Below are positions 1-17,750 of a DNA stretch of 64,000 nucleotides, piece by piece (within the stretch, counting starts at the first letter, position 1; each line of letters starts with the position of its first letter). A program made the translations under genes and the position numbers. Under the pieces are notes generated by a model. It had not been told where the DNA came from. It was given only the letters and a program-made list of their open reading frames with translations, and made no database searches. The stretch is taken from the NCBI GenBank assembly GCA_012861695.1, contig JAAOOA010000086.1:8399885-8463884 (forward strand). Reading direction: 5' to 3'. Source of the DNA: Trematomus loennbergii. Taxonomy: Eukaryota > Chordata > Actinopteri > Perciformes > Nototheniidae.

Positions 1-1059
1 ATTGAGGACTGGCCCAACCTAAACCCCCCCCTTACACACACACGCACACCGAAACACAGAGCCTCTCCATTACCCCATATGGCATTATCTTTGATGACAA
101 AAGGAGGTCAGGCGAGTCAGCCCTACAACCGTTATGACGTATGTTTCCATGCATTGCTTTCCCTGACACAAACTTCAGCAGATTAGCATTTGAAGCCAAA
201 CACCATCTGCGATCTGACGGCAGCAACACATGCATTTAAAAAAACAAAGAGGGTTAGGTTTTCGGGAGGTTTTCGGATTTCAGGATGCAGCTCTCATGTG
301 TGTGTATCATAGTGGGTGGATGTTCTCTATCACAAACATTTCATCGGAAGCAGGAAACTAGTACTGTAGCTTCTTGGAAACTCTGCAACGTCATTCATCA
401 GATGCAATTGGAACCCACTGATAATGCAGCTTTGACAAAAACCAAACCGCAATTTAATGAATGAAGTGAGTAACACAACTATAAAGTAAAATTGGAGCTT
501 TTTTTTAAGCTGACACTTCATCCAGAGTGACTTAAACTGAGTGTGTGAGTCTTGAGTTATTAAACAGAAGTTTAACTTGGTCATTTTCTGCCATCTCTCC
601 AAAATGCAGTCTAAGTATAATTTGTACTTTTTTTATCAACATAACAAGGACATGTTTGAACTGTTGACTGTCACTGCAAAATGTACATTTGGAAAATATC
701 TGCGAAATATTAACTGTCAACACATTTAATTAGTTTTCATGCAATAAAGGTAAGGGTTATGTTTTTAGCTCAGCTTGTTTGTTTGATGGTTTGTTAACAG
801 CATTACGCAAAAAGAAAAGCACATTTTTAGGAAACTTGGCAGAATGGTGAGCATGGGCCAATAACAACTCATTCCACTTTGGTCTGATCTGAATCACAGA
901 GCAGATATGCAAATTAGTGTTACTTATCTATTTCGAAATAGGGCGTTGTTGCTGCATTCGTGCAATGTCGATATAATTGCAAAAAGTTGATCCCCAATAG
1001 GAAAATAAACGCAAAACAGTCATCAAGTGATATTCACACATTATGAATAATAAACTATA
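1..1059. other. Intergenic, no gene recognised
   Basis: This AT-rich stretch holds only short chance reading frames without recognisable domains or splice context. A short CA-rich run lies near position 40-60. Nothing else could be supported. Confidence 0.5.
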
Positions 1060-1187
1060 TCCCAGCTAGAAATGTTTGGTTCTAAAAACATTCTGAGAAT
1101 GTTACCATTCATTGTTTTTTGGGAAGTTTTCTTTTGGTTCCCAGAATGTTCTTCTGAAAGGTAGGATAACGTTCTCTAAAAACATTC
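1060..1187. repeat. MITE-like fragment, left part
   Basis: The stretch beginning at the words tatcccagctag carries several spaced copies of an AACATTCT/GAACGTTCT-type motif, a pattern known from a common teleost MITE. A second copy begins with the same words at about 3052. The fragment is interrupted at the TTAA at 1188 by the piggyBac-like element that follows and seems to resume after 2357. Confidence 0.5.
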
Positions 1188-1191
1188 TTAA

Positions 1192-2353
1192 CCTGTTAAG
1201 CACCAAGCCTGTTTTTCATGTTTCAGGCTCGAAAATGACATGCCCAAAACAAATGACTACAACTTAACTTCTAAAAGGGTTATATGAATAATTTATTTTA
1301 TCAAAGCAAGGTTACATCTGTGAGTTGGATGTAGAAGTGTCAGAATCAATATAAATGTTTTTTATTTTAAAGAAAATTCAGATTTTACATAGTACAAAAC
1401 TGTAAATTATAGTGTCCGTCCAAAAATTATTTTTTACAGATAGTGAAAACTACCCTTGGATGATGGGTTAGTAGACTAAAAGCTTTAGGAATCCAAAGTA
1501 CAACATATAATAAGTACCCTGTATCATTGATTGATGCAAAACAAGTGACATTTGACCTTTTTAGAGAGGTTTAGCCAAAACCACCCCACCTCTGAGGTGA
1601 TTTGGGTGAAAATGTTATTTTTTCCATATCTCTGGCCCCCCTTGCTCGATTTTGATGGTTGACACCTCTTTCTGACCGTTAGAGCCAATAGAATCGAAGG
1701 GGGAGGCTCACACACACACACATTGTGAAGAGAAAAGGTGGGGGCTGCGCGCATGTAAATGTAAGCAGAGTGGAGCTACATTCTAGCTCTGGCATTTGGA
1801 AACAAAAAAGCAGTTTTATTCCTTATGGATTATCAGAAATAATTTCAAAGAGGGCACAGATACATTGGATGAACCTATGGATTAACTGCAGCATCATTTT
1901 TCTATCGTTTTAATGCCATTGAAGACCAGTTTTGACCAAGGTAAGCCATGTTAGCGTTTCTAGCTACCTAGCTCCACATGTTATGATGTATGCTTTCGTT
2001 TATAGCGTCGCAAATGTTTATCACTGAGTGTTGAGGTTTTTTACACAGATTCTGTGTCTCCAGGACACCAAAAACGAGTGGTTGGCTGTGCATCTAGGAT
2101 AAGTAATAAGGGAGTTATTGTGAGTTTAAGTGCCGTTTTAGGTTACATTTTTCGCCCGTGGGTAATTCAGAGGCTGAGTGTTAGCAGTGTGGGTTTTTTT
2201 TGAAAGAAAATTGAAAAGATCAGTTAGCTGAGTTTCTTCCCGTTACATGGATATAAAACATTCATAGTTTATTAAATATTAAGATCCCTTAGACGTTGTT
2301 TCCTGCAAATGACGTGTTTATCCGCCCGGTACCGGGGGATGGTGCGTAACAGG
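1192..2353 (-). mobile_element. Non-autonomous TTAA element, copy A (piggyBac/Kolobok-like)
   Basis: A 1162-bp unit is flanked by TTAA on both sides (1188-1191 and 2354-2357). Its ends are inverted: it starts CCTGTTAAGC and ends with GTAACAGG. Its interior matches, in reverse complement, two further copies at 60122-62464 and 60254-61430, including the blocks around 1540-1640 and 2200-2300. No transposase can be read. TTAA duplications are typical of piggyBac and Kolobok superfamilies; which one is an inference. Short reading frames inside (for example 1725-1913) recur in the other copies but look like repeat conservation rather than a protein. Confidence 0.8.
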
Positions 2354-2389
2354 TTAAAATGTTTGGTGATAACTTTCTTAAGATGTTTT

Positions 2390-4075
2390 TGATAAGGTGG
2401 GGTGAGAAACCGGCTCGAGATACACTTTTTGTTATATTCCATGGAATGCTCTTAACATCCCTTTAACGGACATCTTGACCGGCGAAAGAAACTGAAACTG
2501 AAACTCTGCCGCACGGTCCCCTCGTTCCTTGGAAGAGGCGGAGAGGTGGGTGTTTCGCTGCTTTTGTGGCAGACTACAGCGCCACTTACAGGCCTGGCAT
2601 ATGTACTACAGCGTCTCCAGCGCTTTCGAGCGGCAATGGCCGGCCGTGGCCCAACCCCACATTCCCCTGACGGCCCAATAGCCGTAGCGCCACTTTACTG
2701 ACGTCAGTAAAGTGTTCAAATCTGGATCAGTTTTTATCAGATCCGTTGCAGTCCCTTTTTTAGAGATTTGGGTATGGAGGAAAATAGAGAGGGTTGTGTT
2801 TTCTGACACTTGGTGAGTTCCCTGGAACACCGGGGACACATATTCATGTATAAAAGACGTACAAAAGTGCATTTTGCATGATCGGTCCCCTTTAAGGAAA
2901 AAACTATATTAAAAGGTCAGTCAGTGATTCTGATAGTGTTTAGGCCAGCAGAGAAGGCCCTGCTGGCCCTGACGGCCCACCACTGGAAAAAGGTTTCTCG
3001 GAGAGTGCAGACCTCTGCCAAGAACATGTTGCATTCACCTTTAAAGGTTATCCCAGCTAGCGGGGAACGTTCTCACAACTTTGGCTAGCGTTACCTACAG
3101 GTTCTAATAATGTTTTAAAGAAACGTTTTAATCTGATGTTCAAAGAACCTTTTTAGGATGTTTATTATTTCAAATCATGTTCCTATAAGGTTTAAGGTTA
3201 ACTAAGACATAACGTTTTAACTGCAACATTCAGAGGATGTTTTGAGGATGTTATTAAGGCCTGAGATGACAGAAAGTTTTTTTATAAAACGTTCCTTTAA
3301 AGGTGGGGTAGGTAAGTTTGAGAAACCGGCTCGAGATACACTTTTTGTTATATTCCATGGAATGCTCTTAACATCCCGATAGCAATGAATATCTTAAGTG
3401 CTTTGACAAAAAATCCATAACAAAATGTCATCTGTGGAAGCCGTAGTACTGTAAAAAGCATGACCCTTCTGTTTATTCTCCGCTGTGGCTTTTCTTCTCC
3501 CTCCCCGAGGCAAGCGTTTGCTCCCGCTGCTTTAATTCAATGTAATCCCTCCCTGTCGAGGCAAGCACTGTAATTCTCTCCGGTTAGTCCACCAGCAGAT
3601 GACAAACACCCACCTCTCCGCCTCTTCCAAGGAACGAGGGGACTGTGCGGCAGAGTTTCAGTTTCAGTTTCTTTCGCCGGTCAAGATGTCCGTTAAAGTT
3701 TAAATCTTCCGGACAAAATTAGAAAAGTGTCGGTCAAAGGTCTTCTTTGTTATTTATTGAGCTTTAAAACAAATGAATAACGACTCTATAGGCCTATAAT
3801 AATATAATAAAACACGGAGGACAGAGATCTTTTTTTCTCCCCCTCTTGACTTGATCAGAGCACGGCTCCCCTCTCCTGCAGGGGGGCGTGGTCAGCTGCA
3901 GCTCACAGAATCAGCCCCGTAGACAGCAAACAGCACATAGAGCGAAATGAGGCATGGCTAAAATGCATGATCTGTTTGGTATTTTGAAAACAGAAATGTA
4001 TAAATATACCTTAATATACCGTATGGCCCTACAATATATCATTTAAATATAGCATGATAGGTGTCCTTTAACATA
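2390..4075. repeat. Mosaic of MITEs with an internal inverted repeat
   Basis: Two blocks starting with the shared words gagaaaccggctcgagatac (about 2404 and 3321) are direct copies. The stretch 2461-2560 reappears in reverse complement at about 3598-3705. The parts at 2700-2896 and 3950-4071 match the two ends of the MITE at 33862-34592 (a family starting AAAGGTCCCCTATTATGC). The block at 3052-3290 is the GAACGTTCTC-type MITE. No coding exon was recognised. Confidence 0.6.
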
Positions 4076-4637
4076 TATGAAGTGATTTCTAATCTTCTAT
4101 TCTCTATATTTCATAGCTTTTCTCTGTGCTGCGCTTGGTTGCTTGTAGCTTAAAATAAATGGCAATGAACCCAAACTGTTGCATTGACCAATCCAATTTT
4201 GAGTTGGCGACACCGGGGCCATAGCAGGCGTATGATGACGTTTGAAAACTTTGGGGAAACCCGAGTGGATCTTCAGCTTAACGAACAAGTGTGCAAGGAG
4301 CTCAACAATGGTTTTTGCCAGAAATACGATTGCACACACTCTACTTTCAGTATTAGCCTCCATGGCGTTAGAACAGGACTTATTGTTGGACCTGAGAACT
4401 CTTCTTGAGGAAAGAAAGGAGGATGACGTCCCGCCCCTTAGCCTAGCATGTAAGGCAAGGCAAGGCAAGGCAAGTTTATTATATAGCACCTTTCAACACA
4501 AGGTAATTCAAAGTGCTTTACAAAAATGGAAGACATTTAAAAATGGCATTTAAAATCAGTCATTAAAAAGAAAAGATAATAAAATAAACATTAAAAGAAA
4601 AAATACATGGATAAAAGTTAAAAGTTACAGTGCAGTT

Positions 4638-5399
4638 TAATGCCGCGTTTCCATTACACGGCCTCGCTCGGCCCCGCTCGGTATGGCTGGGCCTCGTTAG
4701 GACTGGCTCACTTTATGGCGCATTTCCATTACAGTTTGGGAACTGGGGCAGTATCTATAGTAACACAGTGTAGGCGGAGCCGTGACGTGATCTTCAGAGG
4801 ACCCCAGAAAAACAACACAGCGGTTAGCTGTTAGCACTCAGAGCTCACAGCTCCTCATATATGTTCAGAAACTAGACAAAAGTTAAACAAGTACACACCA
4901 CAGACTGCCTGTGTCATGGTGAATACAGTCGCTGCTTTATTTATGTCTGTATAGGCCGTTGTTGTGAGTGTGGACGGTCGGGGCATATACTGCGTTAGCT
5001 TAGCCAATCTCCATTTAGAAAACAAGCATTTTAAAAGGTTTTTCCCCTGCCGTCTGTCTGCAGACTTGCCAAAGCATTAATTCATGGTTTTTACTAACCG
5101 GTATCAGTATGTATCGGCATCATTTTGAAACGTGTATTACAATTAAATCACGGTCAAATATGTCCATCTTGTTGTAGTTGTTGCCCCCTTGCCAGCGACG
5201 CTCTCTCTAGTTTAGCATACTCAGCCCGACTCAGCCTCGTTGTCTCTGGCCCTGGCCCCACGATTTTATGAGGCCAGAAAAACTGTGAATTAGGACCGCC
5301 GGCCGGTACTAGGCCAAGTGGAAACGCAACCAAAGACGGGCCGCTGACGTCACAGCCCTCTTAAACCGGGCTGCGGGCTGTAGTGGAAACGCGCCATTA
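4638..5399. mobile_element. MITE with ~20-bp terminal inverted repeats in LINE 3' UTR
   Basis: The left end reads TAATGCCGCGTTTCCATTAC; the right end, reverse complemented, reads TAATGGCGCGTTTCCACTAC. The matching ends with LINE sequence on both sides show a later insertion into the LINE. No reading frame of note is inside. The target-site duplication could not be fixed because the ends begin with TAAT. Confidence 0.75.
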
Positions 5400-5411
5400 G
5401 ATGTGAATAGT

Positions 5412-7742
5412 TCAATTAAAAGCAGCGGCAAAAAGAAAAGTCTTCAGCCTGGATTTAAAAGTAGTAAGAGTTGCAGCGGACCTGCAGGTTTCTGGGAGTT
5501 TGTTCCAGATATTTGGAGCATAATAACTGAATGCTGCTTTACCATGTTTAGTTCTGACTCTGGGGACAGAAAGCTGACCAGTCCCTGAAGACCTGAGAGT
5601 TCTGGATGGTTCATAATTTAGCAGTAGGTCAGACATGTATTTTGGGCCTAAACCATTCAAAGCTTTATAAACCAGCAACAATATTTTGAAATCTATTCTT
5701 TGACACACAGGAAGCCAGTGTAAGGACTTCAGAACAGGAGTGATGTGATCCACTTTCTTAGTGTTAGTGAGGACTCGAGCAGCGGCGTTCTGAATTAGCT
5801 GCAGCTTTCTAATAGATTTTTTAGTGAGGCCTGTAAAGACACCATTGCAGTAGTCGAGTCTACTGAAGATAAAAGCATGGACAAGTTTTTCCAAATCCTG
5901 CTGTGACATTAGTCCTTTAATCCTAGATATGTTCTTTAGGTGATAGTAGGCTGATTTAGTAACTGTTTTAATGTGACTGTTGAAACTCAGGTCAGAGTCC
6001 ATGACTACACCTAGATTTCTGGCTTTATCTGTTGTTTTGAACATTGCAGACTGAAGCTCAGCGCTAACTTTTATACGTTCTGCCTTGGCTCCAAAAACCA
6101 TTACCTCAGTTTTATCTTTGTTTAATTGGAGAAAGTTCTGACACATCCAGTCATTGATTTGTTCAATGCACTTACTCAGTGTTTGAATTGGAGCATAATC
6201 TCCTGGTGAAATTGTTACGTAAATTTGTGTGTCATCCGCATAGCTATGGTAACTTATTTTGTTGTTTTTCATTATCTGAGCCAGTGGTAGCATGTAGATG
6301 TTAAAGAGAAGAGGCCCCAAGATGGAGCCTTGAGGTACCCCACATGTCATATTTGTCAACTCAGATGTGTATTTACCTATAGAAACAAAGTTTTTTCTGT
6401 CCTTTAAGTAGGACTCAAACCAATTTAGAACTGTTGCCGAAAGTCCCACCCAGTTTTCTAGTCGGTCTAGTAATATGTTGTGGTCAACAGTGTCAAACGC
6501 AGCACTGAGATCTAATAATACTAACACTGAAGTTCTGCCACTGTCTGTGTTTAAGTGGATGTCATTGAAGACCTTTACAAGAGCAGTCTCAGTGCTGTGG
6601 TTTGGACGAAATCCTGACTGGAACACATCCAAACAGTTATTTAAATGCAAGAAGTTACTCAACTGTTGAAATACAACTTTTTCAATGATTTTACCTAGAA
6701 ATGGCAGGTTTGATATTGGCCTATAATTGTTCATTACTGAGGCATCTAGATTATTCTTTTTTAAGAGCGGTTTAATGACTGCAGTTTTCAGGGCCTCTGG
6801 AAAAATACCTGAGTGAAGAGATGTGTTTACTATATGAAGTAGATCAAAGGCCATGCAAGGAAAAACATCTTTGAAAAATCCTGTTGGAATAATATCAAGG
6901 CAGCAGGAGGAGGATTTCAGAAGTTGAATAATGTCCTCTAAGTTTTTACCATTAATCTGATGGAATTGTGTCATGGTGTTTGAATTGATATTAGGTGGAC
7001 ATAGGGACAAAACATTTGCTGTACCTGATGTAGAGGCACTGACTGCTTGTCTAATTTTCTGAATTTTGTCAGTGAAGAAGGAGGCAAAATCATTGCACGC
7101 CCTGGTGGATAGAAATTCAGAGGCTACTGACACTGGGGGGTTAGTTAGTCTGTCGACGGTAGCAAACAAGGCACGTGCGTTGTTTTTGTTTTTGGTAATG
7201 ATGTCAGAGAAGAAAGACTGTCGTGCGTTTTTCAATTCCAAATTATAAAGGCCAAGTCTCTCTTTATAGATTTCAAAGTGAACCTGGAGATTTGTTTTTC
7301 GCCACCTACGTTCAGCTTTTCGACACTCTCTTTTTTCTGTTCTCACGGTCATGGCCTTTCTCCATGGAGATATTTTCTTGCTAATCACTTCCTTTACCTT
7401 AGTTGGAGCAATGGTATCTATAACATTTTTAATTTTTGAATTAAAATGATCTACTAGCTCATTTACTGAGATGTTAGCAGGGGCAAGTGTGGATGAAAAA
7501 TTATAAGTAAACATTTCCCTAGTATTTTCTGTTAAATATCGCTTTGTGGTTACCTCTTTCTGAACATTTTTGTGAACAGAAATAGAGCTCTCAAAGAAAA
7601 CACAGGAATGATCAGAGAGTGCAACATCAGTCACCACAACCTTTGAGATATTCAGACCCTTTGAGATAATTAAGTCCAGAGTGTGCCCCTTATTGTGCGT
7701 GGGCTCCAGATAAGGATATTTCAGGGGAATTATTGCAACATT
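5412..7742 (-). CDS. LINE ORF2: endonuclease C-terminus plus reverse transcriptase
   Basis: One long open frame of roughly 775 codons. The N-terminal part (upstream of 7637) reads EPTHNKGHTLDLII followed by VALSDHSCVFF, the end of an APE-type endonuclease with its SDH motif. The RT follows: NNYRPISNLPFLGKIIEKVV, FQSGFRPNHSTETAL, LLDLSAAFDTVDHNIL (the first catalytic Asp region), CGVPQGSILGPLLF and YADDTQIY (the catalytic YADD box). The C-terminus ends with the usual LINE tail, FSYYAPNIWNKLPE. No stop interrupts it, so the insertion is fairly young, but it cannot be autonomous without the rest of the endonuclease. The frame is open past the GTG at 7637; that position is not a real start. Confidence 0.85.
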   Translation of the reverse strand, partial: NVAIIPLKYPYLEPTHNKGHTLDLIISKGLNISKVVVTDVALSDHSCVFFESSISVHKNVQKEVTTKRYLTENTREMFTYNFSSTLAPANISVNELVDHFNSKIKNVIDTIAPTKVKEVISKKISPWRKAMTVRTEKRECRKAERRWRKTNLQVHFEIYKERLGLYNLELKNARQSFFSDIITKNKNNARALFATVDRLTNPPVSVASEFLSTRACNDFASFFTDKIQKIRQAVSASTSGTANVLSLCPPNINSNTMTQFHQINGKNLEDIIQLLKSSSCCLDIIPTGFFKDVFPCMAFDLLHIVNTSLHSGIFPEALKTAVIKPLLKKNNLDASVMNNYRPISNLPFLGKIIEKVVFQQLSNFLHLNNCLDVFQSGFRPNHSTETALVKVFNDIHLNTDSGRTSVLVLLDLSAAFDTVDHNILLDRLENWVGLSATVLNWFESYLKDRKNFVSIGKYTSELTNMTCGVPQGSILGPLLFNIYMLPLAQIMKNNKISYHSYADDTQIYVTISPGDYAPIQTLSKCIEQINDWMCQNFLQLNKDKTEVMVFGAKAERIKVSAELQSAMFKTTDKARNLGVVMDSDLSFNSHIKTVTKSAYYHLKNISRIKGLMSQQDLEKLVHAFIFSRLDYCNGVFTGLTKKSIRKLQLIQNAAARVLTNTKKVDHITPVLKSLHWLPVCQRIDFKILLLVYKALNGLGPKYMSDLLLNYEPSRTLRSSGTGQLSVPRVRTKHGKAAFSYYAPNIWNKLPETCRSAATLTTFKSRLKTFLFAAAFN

Positions 7743-7745
7743 TCA

Positions 7746-9600
7746 TTAAAAGAAATCAGTTTTGAAAGGTTTTGCCATTTTAGAGGATACAAAGTGGAAC
7801 TTATAAGCTTTAGACAGCAAACTGGTATCACAAGTATCATTTTATTTAAACCTGCTATAACTTTAAAAGAAGTTGTGAACACATCATTGACATTTCATCA
7901 CTTTTTTCTTTAAGACGATATACTGTAGCTAACACATATTGATTATTCATTTGAAGTCACTTTTGTGTTCAATATTTTCTCTCTTTTTGGTCCCCGCCAA
8001 CTCCTGAGGGAATCACCCGGCTCTTTAGCTGCTAGATGGGGGGTCTCCCATTGAACGAAAGCCCATTTGTCCGATGGTCCATTGCTCCAAAAATACATAC
8101 TCTGCTACTATGCAAAGGCATGACCAATCCTAATCTGCTTCTGATTGGCTATAGTACTTGATTTGGATTGGTTGGGTTTAATATCATGCTTAAGAGTCAT
8201 TCATTTGCGTCATTCAATTAATATTAGCCATGCACTTTTTAGAGCAATGGGCCTTCTGAGCAATGTGCATTTGTTTTCAGAGTAAGGGACCATTGGACAA
8301 ATTGGACAAGTTCTACGCACTTTGGGGTATCTGAACAATGGGATGGGACCACTAAATGCTCCACTGTGTCTGTCTGATGAGCAGGTAATGTCCAGTAAGC
8401 TTTGTACAGCTTTTCCTTCAAACCAGCTTTCTGCTGTGGTTAAAAATTACGCTTTGAGAGGGTCGAGTTGTGGGGAAAGCTAAAAAAGGAACTGAAACTT
8501 ACTATAAAGCTGAGGTGAGCTGCAGATTAAGGGGAAACATATATAATAGTTCACTCTTACAAGCAACCACTTTCACATACATATTTTGCTACATGGTTAG
8601 GAAAAAGATTATTACAGCAATCAGACTTCAACCACAATCTAACTACAGATACGTAGTTGACACAGAAAAATGCTACCGAGATGACTTTCAGTAACGGGAA
8701 CAAGTGTGTTCCTGAAGATTCATCAAAAAAAAACCTTTGAAGATTAAATCTGAACTCTGCATTATTTCAGGTAACCTCAATTTCCAGACAACAAGGATTA
8801 ATAACTGATGCAATTTCTTGTTTTTGTCCTCTTTGGCAAGAATACTGACAAACCAGGAGGTCATACCATTTTTAAACATTTTTAAAACATCACTGTTCTT
8901 TGAAATGATAGAAATTCCACAAGAGCAAATACGCAGCTAAATTGTCAAAAAATGACGTTTTCAAGCCTGCGAATTTCCGCTTTATTGAGTTTCAATTCCT
9001 TTTATCCAGGTTGGTTTTATACATTTTATTAGTTGCAGGAAACCACACTGGGAGCTACGCAGTTTGACCACAAAAGTGTTACAAGTGCAGCTGGGGTTCA
9101 AGTGCACATTCACTGTGGTTGGATGCATTTGGCCTATGAGAGGAGGAAGGCGTCTTTGTTTACTTTAGTTTATCATCTTCCTGCATTCATTATTAATGGT
9201 ATCTGTTGCTGGGATGTCATGTTTCCTATTTTTCCTTTAAATACATGATCTGTTCCCTCTTATCTGAATTAGCTGGAAGACACAAACAAGAGGAGTAATT
9301 TGAAAATTAGATAGAATAGGCTTTAGTGTAAAAAACTCTTAATCTTGCTTTTTTCTTTTTTCACTTTCTGCATTTGTAAGCCTTCACGTGTTTGTGAACA
9401 AGAGACAAGAGAAGTCAAACACAAGAAGAAAGGTGATGACATCAGGCTGCAGGAGGTGGGGGGAGGAAGGAAAGACAATTGCTCAATTTTGTATTTTTTG
9501 ATTCTTCTATTTCAATTTATTTATGATTTATCACCTCAACAAAGAAATTTGAAACTTTTTTGCAGATCAGGGGGGTTAGTGGAGGGGAAGGGAGGGGGGG
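7746..9600. other. Intergenic, upstream of il11
   Basis: No gene was recognised. The part 7990-8470 resembles a widespread fish MITE (words such as ctctttagctgctag and ctaaatgctccactgtgt), but its ends were not resolved. A G-rich run at about 9570-9605 lies just upstream of the il11 promoter. Confidence 0.4.
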
Positions 9601-9641
9601 GGGGTTGTCCAGCGTGGGCGTTGAATGGCGACGATGGCTGA

Positions 9642-9678
9642 TGACTCAGGTGATGTGTCATGCTGCTATGCTATAAAA
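9642..9678 (+). promoter_or_regulatory. il11: il11 core promoter: AP-1 site and TATA box
   Basis: A perfect AP-1 motif TGACTCA lies at 9642-9648 and a TATA box TATAAAA at 9672-9678, about 100 bases before the il11 start codon. Transcription would be expected about 30 bases after the TATA box, near 9702. AP-1 control of mammalian IL11 promoters is established; its use here is inferred from position and sequence. Confidence 0.7.
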
Positions 9679-9780
9679 GGGAACTTTTACATTTAGTCCA
9701 CACATACACAAACACACACAAGTACAGTGCACACACTGGACTCAGAAGGAGGTTTGTTTACTACCGCAAGAGAAGAAAAG

Positions 9781-15573
<5,793 letters not shown>

Positions 15574-16420
15574 CTATCCAGAGACTATCCCGATGCCCTC
15601 GACATTAAGCCTCAGCACATAAGCATGAAATTTAGAATTCACTTACCCCTCAACATGATTTGTTTCCCTTTAATGATCTTTGACTTCTTACTCCACCACT
15701 TGGTCAACATTGTACCTAGTCCAATATCTTGGTTTATGACCAATAACCGGAAAAGCTAGTGACATTCCCAACAGTATTACCTTTGTGTTTTGTGCAAAAC
15801 GTTAGCATGCTAACATGCTAAAATAAGACGAAGAACCTGCTTAGCATTGGCATGTTAGCATTATCATTACAAGCTAGCTTAAGATAGAATCAAGCAATGA
15901 GTATAATAAGAATTTCCAGGAGTCATATAATCGCAGAGTTAAAACAGTTTTGATGCTAATGTAGCTACATTTTAGAACGTTGAGTTCTACAGTTCAGCTG
16001 TAAAACAGAATGTACGTTTTTGGCATGTTTTTAAGAAAGTGTGAGTATGCTTCGTATTACATGTTGCCGGTTAAAATGTGCCCTACTAATGCACTCTGCA
16101 GAGGCACACCTGTTACCCTTTGGGACTGTTTACATTCACAGTGCCTGCGAAAGTCAGGAAGTTGATGGAGACATATTGTGAAACAATTAATATTTTTATA
16201 CTATTGTTTTTTTATCTATTTAGTATTCTATTTATGAGCTTTTTATATATATATGACATAGTAAGATGCAGGCATCTCACTTTTTGTATGGGTTATCTAT
16301 GTATTATTTAATAATATTATTAATAAAGTATTGTCAGACTGTAGTTCATTTACAGTATTATTTATACATTTTGTATGTTTTCTTTTTGTAAGTTTAGTCA
16401 TTAATAAAGTTTGGCACTTG
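15574..16420 (+). promoter_or_regulatory. il11: il11 3' UTR with AU-rich elements and poly(A) signals
   Basis: After the stop codon the sequence becomes AT-rich. ATTTA-type motifs occur at about 16215-16235, again near 16310 and near 16365, as expected for unstable cytokine mRNAs. AATAAA signals lie at 16322-16327 and 16403-16408. Which signal is used is unknown. Confidence 0.55.
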
Positions 16421-17189
16421 AAACCGAAATCTGACTGCTCCATGGTGATTTTCTGTACTTCTTTATTTATCACATTTTACACTCACTTGACCAATGATTT
16501 AATCCAAAACCTGAATAACTGTGAGGTTGAAACAGTCTTATTGGTTGAAATGAACCAAGGCAAGGCAAGAATAAAAAAAAGATGTAATTCAATTTGGAAG
16601 TTGAAAGGGATTTCCTTTTGTTGCTAAAGTAATCTGTAAATCAAATAAATGAATAGGTAACTCGCCTTTTTGTCAACATTTTGACCATAGCTGGAAAGCA
16701 CAGGTGTTACTAATCTGACTAACGATGCCTCTTTTCTACTCTGGTGTCCCATTAAGCAATGAGAGAGTGACTGTTAGCCACCATGCAGGAACACAAATTC
16801 AGACATCATTAAATACATTATTTTTGCCTGTGCTTTTTCTGTACTTTAACAGAATGCCTTGTGTGAAAAAAGCCACAAAAAACAATATGTGTGTCCGTGC
16901 CTTACAAACTCTACTCAGTAACCATTACCAAGAAATAAGCCACAATGATGTTTAACATTTAGATGTAAGAAATACTTGGGTAGGGAGAGATAATGGTCAT
17001 AACGTGAATAAACCAACACTGACCTTTGATGCAAAACAGTGTGCATAGAGAAATGTCAGTCAGTGATCTCGTCCCAAAATATAAAACACTTTGTTTTCTC
17101 TGTTTGTGTTGTTAAGAATTTGCTTTGCATTTTAACAACTTGTATACTGTATAAACATTAACTGTACCCATTCAAGATGAGAGCAGCAC

Positions 17190-17400
17190 TATGTCAGTGC
17201 CTTGCAGATTAAATGGCTCCGCCCACTTTCTGGTGAAAACTTGGAATTGGTCCCAAATGGGAAAAATTGTTTAATCATGCCTAAAAGCTGCTGTGTCATA
17301 TATTGCACTTCAAACAACAACAAATGTCCAAAATTCAGATGTTCTATACTTTTCCTTAGAAAAAAAGGGAAAGAAAAGAAGAGTCCAACATAAACAAAGT
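17190..17400 (+). pseudogene. THAP-domain repeat fragment, copy 1
   Basis: A reading frame at about 17277 begins MPKSCCVIYCTSNNN and ends in a Lys-rich tail. This is the start of a THAP zinc finger (C2CH type; only the first Cys pair is visible). A clearly related copy is at 50398-50526. Both copies have a CCGCCCACTTT-type sequence nearby. It is probably a decayed transposon that carried a THAP protein (P-element or Kolobok-like, inferred). Confidence 0.55.
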
Positions 17401-17750
17401 CTTATCCAACAATACATTAATTATATATGTGTACTTAACAGTACTTTATATTAAAGGCATCTGGATTTGAAAAACTGGTTTCAAACCCATCACATCTAGT
17501 TAACTGTGATCTTGTAAAACCTGTGTTCCCATACAACAAAACTGCATTGTCATTTCTAGCTGCTGTGAAGTTTTGTTTTTGTTGTATTTCAATTTAAAGC
17601 AGTGACCACATGTTTATAACTGTAACCAAAGTCTGGAGAAAAAAATCCCTCAGAATGTAATGGAGAATGCAAAAAGTTGAATGGGAACATAATGACGCTG
17701 GAGACGGCTCTCTGCTTTCATGTGATTATAGGGCAATAACAAACCCATAA

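Larger units (their letters stand above)
4449..7745 (-). mobile_element. L2-like LINE retrotransposon, 5' truncated
   Basis: A LINE lies on the minus strand. Its 3' end is at about 4449, in a tandem AAGGC run (plus-strand reading), next to the words tttattatatagcacc that often end fish L2-like LINEs. The coding part covers the end of the endonuclease and the whole reverse transcriptase (separate entry). Homology stops near 7745, so the 5' UTR and most of the endonuclease are missing. A 762-bp MITE (4638-5399) sits in the 3' UTR. Truncation at the 5' end is normal for LINE insertions. Confidence 0.85.

Noticed and set aside
4097..4553. Pair of frames of 103-130 codons on opposite strands
   Set aside because: No recognisable domain; they run into the LINE 3' end and repeat DNA.
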